This document shows, one piece after another, positions 25,141-36,516 of a stretch of DNA of 64,000 bases. The first letter of the stretch is position 1; each line of letters begins with the position of its first letter. Below the pieces are notes generated by a model. The model was not told the origin of the DNA. It saw only the letters and a list, made by a program, of their open reading frames with translations, and ran no database searches. Made by a program: the position numbers and the translations under genes. Source of the stretch: Ptychodera flava (lineage: Eukaryota > Hemichordata > Enteropneusta > Ptychoderidae); contig NC_091936.1 of assembly GCF_041260155.1 (NCBI RefSeq), forward strand, positions 41,009,963 through 41,073,962, in the 5' to 3' direction.

Positions 25141-25877
25141 TGGTATAGGGTTTATTATAACACGCCACATGCTCATTCCGTGTCGCGATTCACCAGAATA
25201 CATCATGTGACAAGAAAATAGATATGTCTAGTCCCCATCGGATTGACGAAAGTGACGTCGGAGGGTATTTTTTGAAATTAAAGCTATATCCCTTGGGAAA
25301 TAGTTCTGACCAAATTTGGAAAAGTGCCCGGTCACATGACCATAGTATTGTCTGCAACTTTGCGACAATGGCGGGTGACTAGAACGTGATGTGCGTCCGG
25401 GATATGTGACGACACATTCTCTGAAACAGATTTTCCAACATTTTCCAACATTCCAACAGCGTAGGAACTTGGACAGCTCTTCGACGGAAATGATTAAAGT
25501 GCACCTATGGATGTCGCTAGGTATGCTCAGAATATTTTTTGAAAGATAGTGGTACCACGTACAACTGAAACCGCTGTGGAAACGTCACCCATTAAACTTG
25601 TCACGATGGATTGTTGCGGTGCAAAATATCAAAACACATTAAAAACTATATAACAATACAACATGAGCATGTGATGCGTTATAAAACACTATAGCCTGGT
25701 CTTTATTAGGGCTATGGCGCTCACCTATTACCCCTCGTGGCTGTGTTACCAGAAAAACATCGCTATAACCCCCCGCCTACGGCCTAAGGGAATAGCGATG
25801 TGTTTCTGGTAACACACTGCCCCTCGGGGTAACAGACGGGCGCTATAGCCCTCATGACCAGGCAATAGGTGTTTACT
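25141..25877. mobile_element. Composite inverted-repeat element with a terminal foldback
   Basis: About 25143-25177 (GGTATAGGGTTTATTATAAC, then the palindrome-side motif CCACATGCTCAT) is matched on the opposite strand by about 25661-25696, marking a 540-bp element. Its right end runs straight into a near-perfect foldback at about 25684-25877, whose arms contain GCCTGGTC, AGGGCTATGGCGC, TGTTACCAGAAA and ATCGCTAT. The foldback ends also carry AAACAC(C)TAT. The parts could be one element with a long terminal hairpin or two neighbouring insertions. No coding capacity is seen. Confidence 0.65.
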
Positions 25878-26343
25878 AGAGGCTAGACAGAAGTAAACCT
25901 GACTTCCAGGATTATTCCTTCATTTAAGTTATACGTTCCCGAGACTCACGACACAATGGCAAGGTCATCAATGTCCATTTCCATGGATGATGTGAAGTGA
26001 CCATTCCCTGGCCATTCCCCTTCTGAAAATGTGACGACTGTCAATATCCTTGTCGAGTTTCTTTGAAAGTCTCGCTCTTGAGGTATAAGAAGCTGTCAGT
26101 TTCATTGGCATATGTGTTATTTTGCAGTATTAGAGACAGAATCAAGAATGGATATAGGTCCAAACTGCACATTGAGTATGTTATTGGCACTTTCTGTCTC
26201 CTGAAGTTATGTTTACATCAGTGTCACAATGTAAATCCTACTGATTTTGATGAAGAATTATATAATATATTGAAAATATAAATGAAGCAGCACATTACAC
26301 AGCTTAAACTGAAACACAGATAATCCAAAGTAAATGGATAAGT

Positions 26344-26349
26344 TTTATT
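26344..26349 (-). terminator. Probable NSFL1C poly(A) signal
   Basis: TTTATT on + is AATAAA on the NSFL1C strand, about 40 bp after its stop codon. Its position is suitable for a short 3' UTR. Confidence 0.5.
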
Positions 26350-26389
26350 GTACTAGGTAATACCAACAAAATGAACAGAAGTCCAAGGC

Positions 26390-29300
26390 CTATTTCAGTC
26401 TTTGAACAATGACAGCATTCAGTAAATTGGCATCAACTAAACTTTCACTCTCATTCGTCAGTTCCTTATTTGGAAATGTTGTCATCAGTACAAAGGTCTG
26501 GCTGGCATACTGCGGCCGTGATCTGATTCATGAAAGTTAAGGATAAAACAGTATCATAAATGTTTGGGAGGAACAAGATCAGAGTGTGTAAGAGAGTATA
26601 ACCAAACCCGAAGCAAGTTCAATTACAAGAGCAAATATATGGAAGTTTGAATACAGTAGTTTGCAAATTATTTTCAGAAGATTACAATGCAATGGTAATA
26701 TTCAGCATGGATGTCAATGATGATGACTGCCATTGCGTGACTGTTAGTCAATTCACTGTGTGAGTCAACATTGCGATCATTGATGCTACAATGCTTTCGC
26801 CATATACGAGAGCTTGTACACTTAACCCTTAGAGCGCTTTAATTTTCTCCTGCCAAACTTTTAGTGCAAAATTTTACCAATTTTCATGAATTTTTCTGTA
26901 ATATTTTGATAATTTTGGACCAAATGGACATCACATTTCATTGGCTACAGTTTTTTCTCAAAATTTTGGCAAAAATCTGAGAAAAATTGACTGGGGTTTA
27001 TTTTATAATGGGAACAAAAATAGACTTTGGCGCTCAACGGGTTAATATAAATTTTACTGCATCCAATGCTAACAATCCATTCATTGTTCGTGAACTGAGA
27101 ATGCTTCAGTGGGGACATTCAATGATTTTGTCAAACGATTTTCACAAATCATGTGAAGTTCAAAGTGATGAACCTTACTCTGGAAGTTAGGTTTGAGAAT
27201 CTGCGTTTAACATTGAATGAAGAGAGTGTAGACTACCATATAACACATGTATGTAACAACCCTAGTGTCACTGCAATATGTAAAGGATACTCGACGATAT
27301 ATCTTCTGATATCGCCTATGGTATGAGTGTGGTTGAATTTTGGTACAAGCCTGAAAAAAATACATATGACGGGGTATGTAGCAACATAAGGATGACATTA
27401 GCACACTGGCACAGGAGTGAGTTTGCCATTTGAAATACTGTTCCACTAAAACTTATTTTCAGTCTCCAGAGGGAGATAAGGTTCATCAATCAGGGGTTTT
27501 ATTCAGCACATATCTTACCTACCTTAAGTATACACTTGCAGTCAAATTTATCTTCCCAAAGTTCAATCTGATTCTACTTGTCTGAATGTGATTGTGATTG
27601 TTTATTTGAGATTTCAAAGTTGCACATATTATTGTTCATCGATATGAACTTGAACTTGTTTTCTTTTTGGTGATGCCATGGGCAGAAAATGAACATGCAA
27701 AAACATTCCTCTTGGTAGAGTGTGGAAAGACAAAGAAAGAATGGACATAGAATTTAAATGAATGGATCTATCAATTTTGTACAATTCAATTTGGATGTTA
27801 CAGAGCACATGAGCATCAGTATTTTCTGTCCTATAAATGTAGATGTGAAATAAGTGGGCTGGGTGAAAATTCTACACTGATAATCTGTCTCACTGCTCAG
27901 GATATATCTTCTCTTCCAACTGACTACTTAATGTGACACTGTAATTGCTTACCTTGAACCATCTGCCATTCTAATTTGTAAACTGGTACAGGGTTGGGAT
28001 TCATCTAATTGCACTGATGTTGAGGGTGCACTAGCCTGGGCTGAACTTGCTGCAGGTACAGGATTGCTTACTATATTTGGAGTGGGACTGTAAAATAATA
28101 TAGATAGAGGTTTTTTGTAGAGAGACAAAATAGGTGTCCAAGGAAGCTTACCGGATCAGCAGTTTGTCAGCAGTTGTAGCTAAGAGGGGATCGTTCACAT
28201 ATAAATCTATTATGAACTTTTTCTTTCTGGTGTTTCAGTAAACACAGGTCTGCACATTCTGAGATCTGGCATATCTCACCACGAAAACTCTTTGCATGCA
28301 CTGAAAATTTCACTTTGGGCAAAAGTTGAAAATTACACATCTCTCCGGTTAAAAATAGGGTTTGATTAATAATAATGTGGCTTGTGGTGAGCTTTAGCAA
28401 AGTCAAAATGCTGTAAATATCCAACTGTACAAATTAAAGAAAATACAAAGAAACTTTAGTCCTTTGACAGTGTCAGTAGATGGAAAATAAATAGGCTCAC
28501 CAGTGGGTTATAATCTTCAAAATGATATTTTTCTCAATTTAAACATAGGCTTGAAATGCATATTTCTGATAAACCCAACTGACTGTAATACTGAGAAGCA
28601 AAATTGTTCATGTAGATGCAAATCATAAATACATGTTTTACAGTGTCAGCAAAGATCTTCAAGATGCATAACATTTCTTTGGCCAATCAGGCTTATGATA
28701 TGACTAAAAAAATCTACCCACAGGGGAAGTGTGTGGAAGTTAATATGCATATTGGGATTTTGATTATCATATTTGATCCACTGGGTCTCTACCATGTGAG
28801 GTTCTGTATTTTAAGATGGACGGGTCAAAACTGGTGAATGGACAGATCAAAGGGTAACTACTACTGTACCTGCCAAGTTTGTGTCCTGCTCCTGCAAATG
28901 GTGTGAGCATTGGCTTTGGTGGCATGTACTCCTGATCACGATGGTCTTCCATGTCCATGTTTACTTGACCACCTTTCGCAAGTCGAATCAACTCTCTTGG
29001 TATCTCACTAAAATGTATAGTACAAAGACAATTATAACATACCAATCTATAATATCCTGCTATATATAATGCAGTGGCAATTGCAATAGGTAATGCAGGC
29101 ACTATCTTGTGAGATGTCTAGAAATGTGGAAAACGTAGAGACACTCAACATTTTATCTGTCAGGAAAGCTCCACATGTCATAAACATTTACCAAAAGGGA
29201 GCTCCAGGGACTGCAGGTTACAAATGTGTAACTTGATTCACACCATTCAGGGATAGCTATAAAATATTTGTCACAGCAATATCAGAGTTGGTAACATCTA

Positions 29301-32300
29301 CAACACTTCCATTAATGTTGCTGTTCTTGCTCAGATACTTTGTAGGCAAATTAAATGAAAGGTATCAACTCAAAAGCATGACCATATTGCAATATGCAAT
29401 AATCTTGTTTCTTACCCATTGGTTACGGAATTCAAAAACTCTGCATTTTTCGGATCCTTGAATGACCTAAGCTCTTGATCATTTACAGTAAATCCATTCT
29501 TATAAAGTTTAAGAACAACATTCATCTGTTGGAGGAAGGAGAAGTATGCAAAATTTAATGGAGTGTACTGACCAACAATGCAAACACTGCAGTGCCAACA
29601 CTTTTTGTAATCCGCTGCACAGCAAATGACTAAAAGTTGCCATTGGTAAAGTGTAATTGTCATGACCGACTCAAAATTGTAATAACATCAACCTATAACA
29701 ACATCAACCAACTACTAAAAATCAAATCCTAAATTGACCTTTTAGAAAATAGAAAATGGTAGATACCATTTTTATAAATCCAACACTTCTTCTCACTACT
29801 GTTGATTGTTACTAAATCTAGCAATGCATAAAACAAAATATCTTCCACAACATTAAATACATGAAAAAATCTCTCCAAAGGTAGTCTTGGCCAGAATTTT
29901 TACAGTGTATTTTAAAATGAAGTTAATTTCAATCAGGGTAATTCTTTGGAATGATTTTCTTGATTATATTTTACCATGCAGTTAAACATCTTCAAAGATT
30001 AATGACAGCCTATTAAATAAGACAGCAAACATACTTACATCTTTGGGTTTAGGTTGGAGAGACCCTGCAGTTCCTGGCACAGGCACTGCTTCCCCACCCT
30101 CAGTGTCACCTAGTCTGTAACCAGCACCTCTGAAGACTGTACCACCTGGCCGGCTGGAACTGGGAACTGGTGTCCCTGCTTCAACTTCCTGAGCACCATG
30201 TCTGGAATGACATATTTCATATTCAGAGAGACTCTGTAGTATGAATATCTGCATCAAGGACAATTTATTTCCTCTTCAGCAATCACACAATTTAAATTTG
30301 TACAATCGTTAACACAGCCAATATAGCATTGCTAAATTCTGTTTACATAGAAGATGGTCAATGTACGACTCATAAAGGGCACAGATATACAAAATAATTA
30401 TCTCTGCTGATATATTGAATTATAATCATAGACACAAACATGGAAAATGTGAAAGACTGCCATGCTTTCATCCTTTGACCCCTTTACTGCCACAGTTTAG
30501 TACAACTCCATTGTTTTCTGTGCCACATTCGGACCTCTACATGGAGAAATGTGGGGGAAAGGTTGAAGTAACGTGTACTTACTCTTTTGCTGTCTTGAAT
30601 ATTTCATCAACTATTTTGTCTGACTTTTTCTTCCTCCCTGGTCCAACAATCTGTTGCCCACTGGGATTAATAAGATAGAAATTAGAAGCAAGAGAAACAC
30701 TTGGTTTACAATGAGACAGAAAATAAGAAATGAGAAAGTCTTCATTGCCTTGTGAAATTCAGATCAAATGTATGTGGCAGACATCAATTACGAAATTAAC
30801 AATTTATGCCGTGTGTGTTATGTGATATGTATGTGATTTTATAATTGATTGTACAACTGTATGTATAGAAAATGACCTTTGAAATCATAAATATTTTAAT
30901 GTTTCAATCACAAAGCCTCTGGTAGGAAACTTTGTTTCTTTCAATAATCCTACTGGCATTCCGTACCTTCCTCCTCTTTCTGATCCCCCGGCATAGAATG
31001 CTTGCCCCTCCTCTTCACTGCTGTCACTCTCTTCTCCTTGCTGCATATCAGACAGTGTGGCAAACCTCGAGCTTCTACACTCACGATGGGATGAAATGGT
31101 TGAAAAAAAAACAGTTTGTCATGAACATCTGAACAGCAAAACTTGGTATCAGGGGTCACATAACATGATTACTTCAAACTCTTATCTGTTATTACTTAGC
31201 CTTTGCAATCCAACCACTCAGTGTTTTATCCAGGATGGCATCAGCAGGGGGGATTTTCCCCCTTTACTAGAAAATTTAGGGGGGATTCACCAGTTCATGT
31301 GTTCTACTGGTATCTCTAAGGTGTGACTGGCAACATTTCATGGGGGTGGGGGGGGGGGTCCCCCCTTGAAAAATTACTAGGGGGTGCCAACATGTCAACA
31401 GAGGGGGAATCCCCCATCCCCCTCTCTAGATGAAACACTGAACCACACAATTGCAAGAATTTAAGATCAATCAAAAGGGTATTTCTGTTGAAAATAGTGT
31501 AAATGCTCAATTCAGACCATTCACAAACATTTTTTTCATACCTCCAGAAGAATACTGGTTGAGGAACACAAGTGTCCAGTTTTAGAATTTTCAGTTAGAT
31601 GGATCTCATTCTTGCAACGTCATTGTGAGAACAGTGTAATATAGTGGATATCGCTGTATTGTATATTATATTATTATTGCCTGAATACATGGGTTTATGT
31701 GCCGAGAGCAGGTGACAATTTGCCCGACACCAGGAGGGCAAATTGTCTCCTGCTGCGAGGGCACATAAACCCATGTATTCAGGCAATAATATTTTATTAC
31801 ATGCCTCTTCACGGTTAATGCTATATGACATTTAATTACATGCAGGGCATTTTCAAACAATTTTAGCATTATCGACCAGCATCAACAGGGCTCGAACTTA
31901 ACGGTTGCCCGCGGCAACTAAAACCTGACATCGGGCTGGTAAAAATAAATTAAACTTGCCCGGTCGGGCAAGTGATAGACTTGATCAAATTTACATGTTC
32001 TGGAATAAAAAACTCAAGAAACTTTGTGGAACAATGTTCGCTATTATCGAGTTTCAAGTAACTGAAACGGGTATCACAACCGACAAGCCGGACGTCAACA
32101 TTCAGCAAGTGATATCCAGTTGTTGTCTTTCCTCCCTCGGGAAGTCTAATTCATTAACATATTACTTGCACTTGTTTGTCGCTAGTGACTCCCAGGGGGT
32201 GTTGGTCAGTAATATCAACAGCCACTTTGCACATGGTGACCTGACTGAGACAACGCAGACTGTAAGTCATAGCGAAGCAAAGCACCCTGTTTTCATGTAT

Positions 32301-33800
32301 ATTTTTGAAATCTACGCCAGATAAAGTCACAGATTCCGGAACAGGATCTGTGTCAGGGGATACAGTACAGGTTCAACCGGCTGGCCACTCAGAAATCGAC
32401 GGTGATAAGCTAATGGCGCGATCGCAGCATCGAGTTCAGTGGAAAGTTATTGTGAAGAAGTAGAAGTGCGATATGTATATGAAAGGAAACGACAACGGAA
32501 GTTTCAAAACTTCAGGAAAAGAGATTTGCTGATGCGAATATCAATTGATGGGCCACCCCTTCAGCTATATGACCCCAATCCTGCGCACTAGAATATTGGT
32601 TGACGAGTGGGCAGAGATCACCAAGACCAACACTAATGGATCGTAAAAATTAACACGATTATCAATACAGACCAAACAGAACTTGCATTGATATGATGCT
32701 GTCGGCCACATTTTGAGATTGCTTGGTCTTCGTGATCTCTGCCCAAACAGACAAAAAAAAATCGGGCAAGTAAGTTTGTTCATCGGGCAAGTAAAATTTC
32801 TGGAAACTTGCCCGCAGGGCAAGTAGGTAAAAAAGTTAAGTTCGAGCCCTGATCAAACAGATTTTAACGAAAATCAAAATAGCAGTGCGCGCATGGATAT
32901 TTTACATCTAGCGTTAAGCGTCTACTTTGACGTCGAAAACGTCGAAGGGCTTCACTGGACCGGGTAACCATGGAAACCGGTCAGTACATCGTTCACCGGC
33001 CCGCTAACTCCCCGGATGTTCCTATTTAAATCAATGCACTGATTTGCACTCACATCGAGGCATGTAATAACGTTTGATGAAACCTTTAAATGATGAGAAG
33101 TCGTACATAGTTTTACCATTTTCACCCAATCACAGTTAAGCTTCTAATTTCATTGGCTGTCAAATCATATCTTCAGAATTATATTATGGTTTATGTGTTT
33201 AAATTTGGTTACCTAGATAATTGTGGTGTATATAATCACTATAGGTGCTTCAGCCAAGTTCTTAAAGATTTTTGGGTATCCTACAGTTGTTGAGTTTGTA
33301 TCAGATTTGACTGAGGAAATAGCTTTTGATGTTTTAAGTAGACATTTCACCTGCAGTTAGTCTGAAACTTTGAATTGGAAAAGCTGTTTATCAAGCAGGA
33401 GGATCACCATGCTTGTATGGACCAAGGACCAACAATTGAATAAAGCACTGCCATCATGGAGTATGTAGAATGAGAACTACCATGATTCATATGGAGCAAT
33501 TACATTGTCCTTCATTTAAATTACATATATTTGTGTACCTGTAAGTTTTGTATCATCGACGATCAATGGACATACATTACAATATCGTCTGAAAAACACT
33601 CACCCTGCACTCTTGCCTGACTTTGCCTTGGGCACAGCAGCAGGTTGTGGCTGAGGTGCGGGTTCTCTTCTTGTATCTTGTGGTAGTGTGTCTGGTGTAT
33701 CATCCATATCTCCAGTTTCATTATCGAAGAACGAAGCTATTGCCACCTATTTCATGAAAATATAATTAAATAAAATGTAATTTTTTAACTGATGCCCTTT

Positions 33801-33883
<83 letters not shown>

Positions 33884-35652
33884 TATATATAGATATATAT
33901 ATAGATATATATAGATATATATATATATATATATATATAATCAAGGCATTCTGAGATGCATGAAACTTTTTAAGTAACTGACACAAGAATTGTAGAAAGG
34001 TTTCGTCTACCGACAACATTAACGGAGCTATTGGGCAATGTGAAATTGTCAATATGTGGAAAAATCATTTCTGTGGGATTTTGAACTCTGTTCAGTCTGT
34101 TTCAGGTGGGGTCGATATCGAGGATCAGATAAATTCTGTTAAGTTCCCCCACGACCTGTACGTAAGCCAAGATGAGGTGCTCTCTTCCATCGAAAAGTTA
34201 CCAGACGGAAAGTCCTCTGGGGTCGACAAAATTACTGCTGAGCATCTGAAGTTTGCCCATTCGTCTATTTTACCACTTCTCACGCATTGTATTAATGCCA
34301 TGTTTATCCACGGCTACTTACCATCAGCTGTAATGAAAGTTATCTTAGTTCCCATTGTTAAAGACAAGTCGAAGCTAGCCAGTGATGCTAGCAACTACCG
34401 ACCAATTGCTTGGCTCGGTGGTGTCCAAGCTTATTGAGCATATTTTACTGTCAAGATGTCGTGATTTTATTACGTCTCACCATTTACAATTCGGTTTCAA
34501 GAAGGACCATTCTACCGACCTTTGTCTGTTTGCATTCAAAGAAATTATTAACTATTATGTAACAAAAGGTGGTCCTGTGTTTGCATGCTTCATGGATGCC
34601 TCTAAGGCATTCGACAGGGTGAACCACTTTAAACTGGTGAAAAAGCTCATTGACAGGAATGTTCCTATGTACATTGTCAGATTACTTTATTATTGGTATA
34701 GAAATCAGTTATTCTGTGTAAAATGGCTGGATTCTTGTCAGACTGGTTCATGTTTCTAATGGTGTGAGACAAGGGGGTGTTCTTTCCCCATATCTCTTTA
34801 ATGTGTACGTTGATGATTTGATAAATCAGCTTTCTGATTGTAATGTAGGTTGTCACATTAGTGGCGTATGTGCGAATAATTTAGCTTATGCTGACGACAT
34901 GACTGTACTCAGCCCAAGTGCGAAGGGCTTACAGTGTCTCCTTAGAATATGTGAAATTTACGCCAAAGAGTTTGACATCACTTTCAATCCATGTAAAACT
35001 GTGTGCATGATTTTTAATGGGACGAAAGTAAAAGTCCAAAGAATTCCTAGACTGACACTCAATGATAAAACACTGAGTTTTGTATCCACGCATACCTACT
35101 TGGTCATGTCATTTGTAGAGGTATGTATGACGATGACGATATTGAAAGACAGAGACGGGCATTTTGTATTAGAGCGAACATGTTATTGAGGCAATTTAAA
35201 TGTTGTAGTCCAGAAGTGAAAAAGACTTTATTTGCAGCTTACTGTGGAAATCTATACTGTTGCCATCTTTGGGTAACTTATAGAGTTAAAGTTATGAATA
35301 AGTAAAGGTTATGTATAATAATGTATGGAGAAGACTTTTAGGTCTTCCTTCATTTAGTAGTGCGTCTGCGATGTATGCTACAAATCATATCATGTCTCTT
35401 GGAGAAGTTATGCGCAGAAATATCTATAGCTTATAAATGTAGACTTGAAAAATCAACAAATTTACTTATTGCCGCTATCTCCTCATCAGATAGAGTAATA
35501 GATAGTGCATTCTTCAAGTTCTGGAGAAAACAACTGTATTTGAAGTAGTTTTTCTTTTCTTTTTTTTTCCCCAAAGTCTGACTTTTGTATTCATTTTCAT
35601 TTACTAAATTTCTTTTCTGTATATGGACAACCCAGTCTGAAATAAATAATAA

Positions 35653-35730
<78 letters not shown>

Positions 35731-36176
35731 CACACACAAATTTCTTCAAGTAAAAAGTAATAGTGTTACCAAAATTTCATGCATCTTGCAATCGTCTAAA
35801 TAGTTTTGCTAAACGTTCTGATGATAGCATGAAAAGAAACTGAGCAAACTTTTCGATGTCGTCTTTCAATATATAGCAACAAGAACTGTGCATGCCTTGC
35901 CTATGACGGGTATGCCAAATACGTTGTACAGTATTTGGGTACTGACTACTGTGATGTATTGTCATGTCATCACCTTCGAGAGACCAGGCAGTGTCATTCA
36001 TCACGATCATACTTCATAGACCTGTCAAATTTGTATAGCCCAGATCGTACTCGTACGGAACGCCTAACCTGAAGTTGCCAGCCTGAGGATTCGAGGTAAA
36101 ACTGTGCTCTGGCCTCGTCACATGCATGCCCAGTGATGCTCAGAAACTCCTCGATCATTTGATTGTGATCCGCCAT
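26390..36176 (-). CDS. NSFL1C: NSFL1 cofactor p47, a p97/VCP adaptor (10 exons, 391 aa)
   Basis: Exons in transcript order: 36176-36069, 33746-33604, 31074-30967, 30660-30583, 30201-30039, 29525-29416, 29007-28870, 28087-27953, 27350-27291 and 26522-26390. The phases fit at every junction and the total is 392 codons with TAG (human p47 is 370 aa). UBA domain about 1-45 ([11 protein letters not shown] then VAIASFFDN) binds ubiquitin. The linker has [18 protein letters not shown] and [12 protein letters not shown], the known conserved stretch and likely nuclear signal. SEP domain about 201-265 ([11 protein letters not shown] to [12 protein letters not shown]). UBX domain about 316-391 ([10 protein letters not shown] to NAVIVQRLK), with FPNKEL in the p97-binding loop region as in human p47. 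The protein recruits p97 for Golgi and ER membrane fusion. Exon 9 is only 60 bp with a GTATCC donor. The ATG context is good. The gene appears intact. Confidence 0.95.
26822..27045. mobile_element. MITE family TTAACCCTTTGAG, copy 1 (in NSFL1C intron 9)
   Basis: The ends are TTAACCCTTAGAGCGC and, on the other strand, TTAACCCGTTGAGCGC. The inside is T-rich with CAAAATTTTACCAATTTTCA. Related copies lie at 41268-41492 (inverted) and 60513-60743. The size is about 224 bp and it is non-coding. Confidence 0.75.
31316..31430. repeat. G-rich and C-rich patch with inverted similarity
   Basis: Within NSFL1C intron 2, about 31245-31270 (GGGGGGATTTTCCCCC) and about 31345-31425 (long G run followed by CCCCCC, then GGGGGAATCCCCCATCCCCC) form GC-rich imperfect hairpins in an AT-rich setting. 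It may be a repeat remnant able to fold. Confidence 0.4.
31670..31791. mobile_element. Foldback element, about 122 bp (copy 1)
   Basis: Arms of about 50 bp carry ATTATTGCCTGAATACATGG, GTTTATGTGCC and GACAATTTGCCC, with a short loop. It lies in NSFL1C intron 2, against the outer inverted repeat of the next element. A decayed relative lies at about 50898-51000. Confidence 0.8.
31886..32851. mobile_element. Non-autonomous DNA transposon, 966 bp, hAT-like ends
   Basis: Both ends begin CAGGGCTCGAACTTAAC, and a direct ATCAA flanks each side (31881-31885 and 32852-32856). Near both ends the motif CGGGCAAGT recurs (about four to five copies), as subterminal transposase sites do. The CAGGG start resembles hAT, but hAT normally gives 8-bp duplications and only 5 bp match here, so the family is uncertain. 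No transposase frame is seen. The element sits in NSFL1C intron 2. Confidence 0.75.
32608..32745. mobile_element. Foldback nested inside the 966-bp transposon
   Basis: TGGGCAGAGATCACCAAGAC on the left is matched on the other strand of the right by TGGGCAGAGATCACGAAGAC, with about 90 bp between. This is probably an insertion into the larger element, or part of its structure. Confidence 0.6.
33802..33939. repeat. (TA)n microsatellite, about 138 bp
   Basis: An almost pure TA run with a few GA interruptions near 33882-33915, in NSFL1C intron 1 immediately before the LINE remnant. Open frames through it (Tyr-Ile repeats) are artefacts. Confidence 0.95.
33940..35657 (+). mobile_element. Dead LINE (non-LTR retrotransposon), 5'-truncated, antisense in NSFL1C intron 1
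   Basis: Reverse transcriptase pieces lie on the + strand in three frames: about 33985-34430 (linker with MWKNHF, then [18 protein letters not shown] and SNYRPIA), about 34430-34760 ([25 protein letters not shown]) and about 34760-35110 ([19 protein letters not shown], then LAYADDM, the catalytic box). The C-terminal part continues to about 35550 with more breaks. At least three or four frameshifts and several stops make it inactive. No endonuclease domain remains. The motifs suit the CR1/Rex/L2 or Jockey side of LINEs; I cannot fix the clade. The 3' end passes into an AAT-rich tail and then a TA microsatellite. Confidence 0.85.
35658..35728. repeat. (TA)n microsatellite at the LINE 3' end
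   Basis: The run follows AATAAATAATAATAAT directly, so it may have grown from the LINE tail. It is a pure TA run of about 70 bp. Confidence 0.95.
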
Positions 36177-36481
36177 TTTGACTTCCTTGTTTGTGTGTTT
36201 TCCTTTCTTACCTCAAAAAAAAAAAAAACTATACAAAAAATGTCGCCATCGCGCTGCATACAGATTTACATAACGCTGCTTCGGGTCAGTGTTTCAAATA
36301 ATCCGTAGATTATTCGTGGCTTTACATAACTATAATACTTGTAAAAGACCTGGAAAGTAGAGCTAAAATAGAGAGTGGGAAAAGAAGTTGATGTGCGCCC
36401 TCATCGACCATCTCGTATCGACGAAGTATGCATGACAGCATGACAGGGCAGGGATATGCACACATACACACACACACCTAT

Positions 36482-36516
<35 letters not shown>

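Larger units (their letters stand above)
31794..33070. mobile_element. Outer inverted-repeat element that hosts a second transposon
   Basis: TTATTACATGCCTC at 31794-31807 is matched exactly on the opposite strand at 33057-33070. Between them lies a complete-looking transposon at 31886-32851, so the outer element would be the older, interrupted one, of about 300 bp without its insert. Only 14 bp of the ends are clearly inverted, so this is less certain than the inner element. Confidence 0.45.

Noticed and set aside
33747-34052. Open frame of Tyr-Ile repeats on the - strand
   Set aside because: It is the TA microsatellite plus NSFL1C intron.
33940-35657. Retroviral or LTR origin for the reverse transcriptase
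   Set aside because: There are no terminal repeats, protease or integrase; the linker and YADD context are of LINE type.
35431-35803. Open frames on both strands with Tyr-Ile repeats
   Set aside because: They cross the second TA microsatellite and the dead LINE's end.
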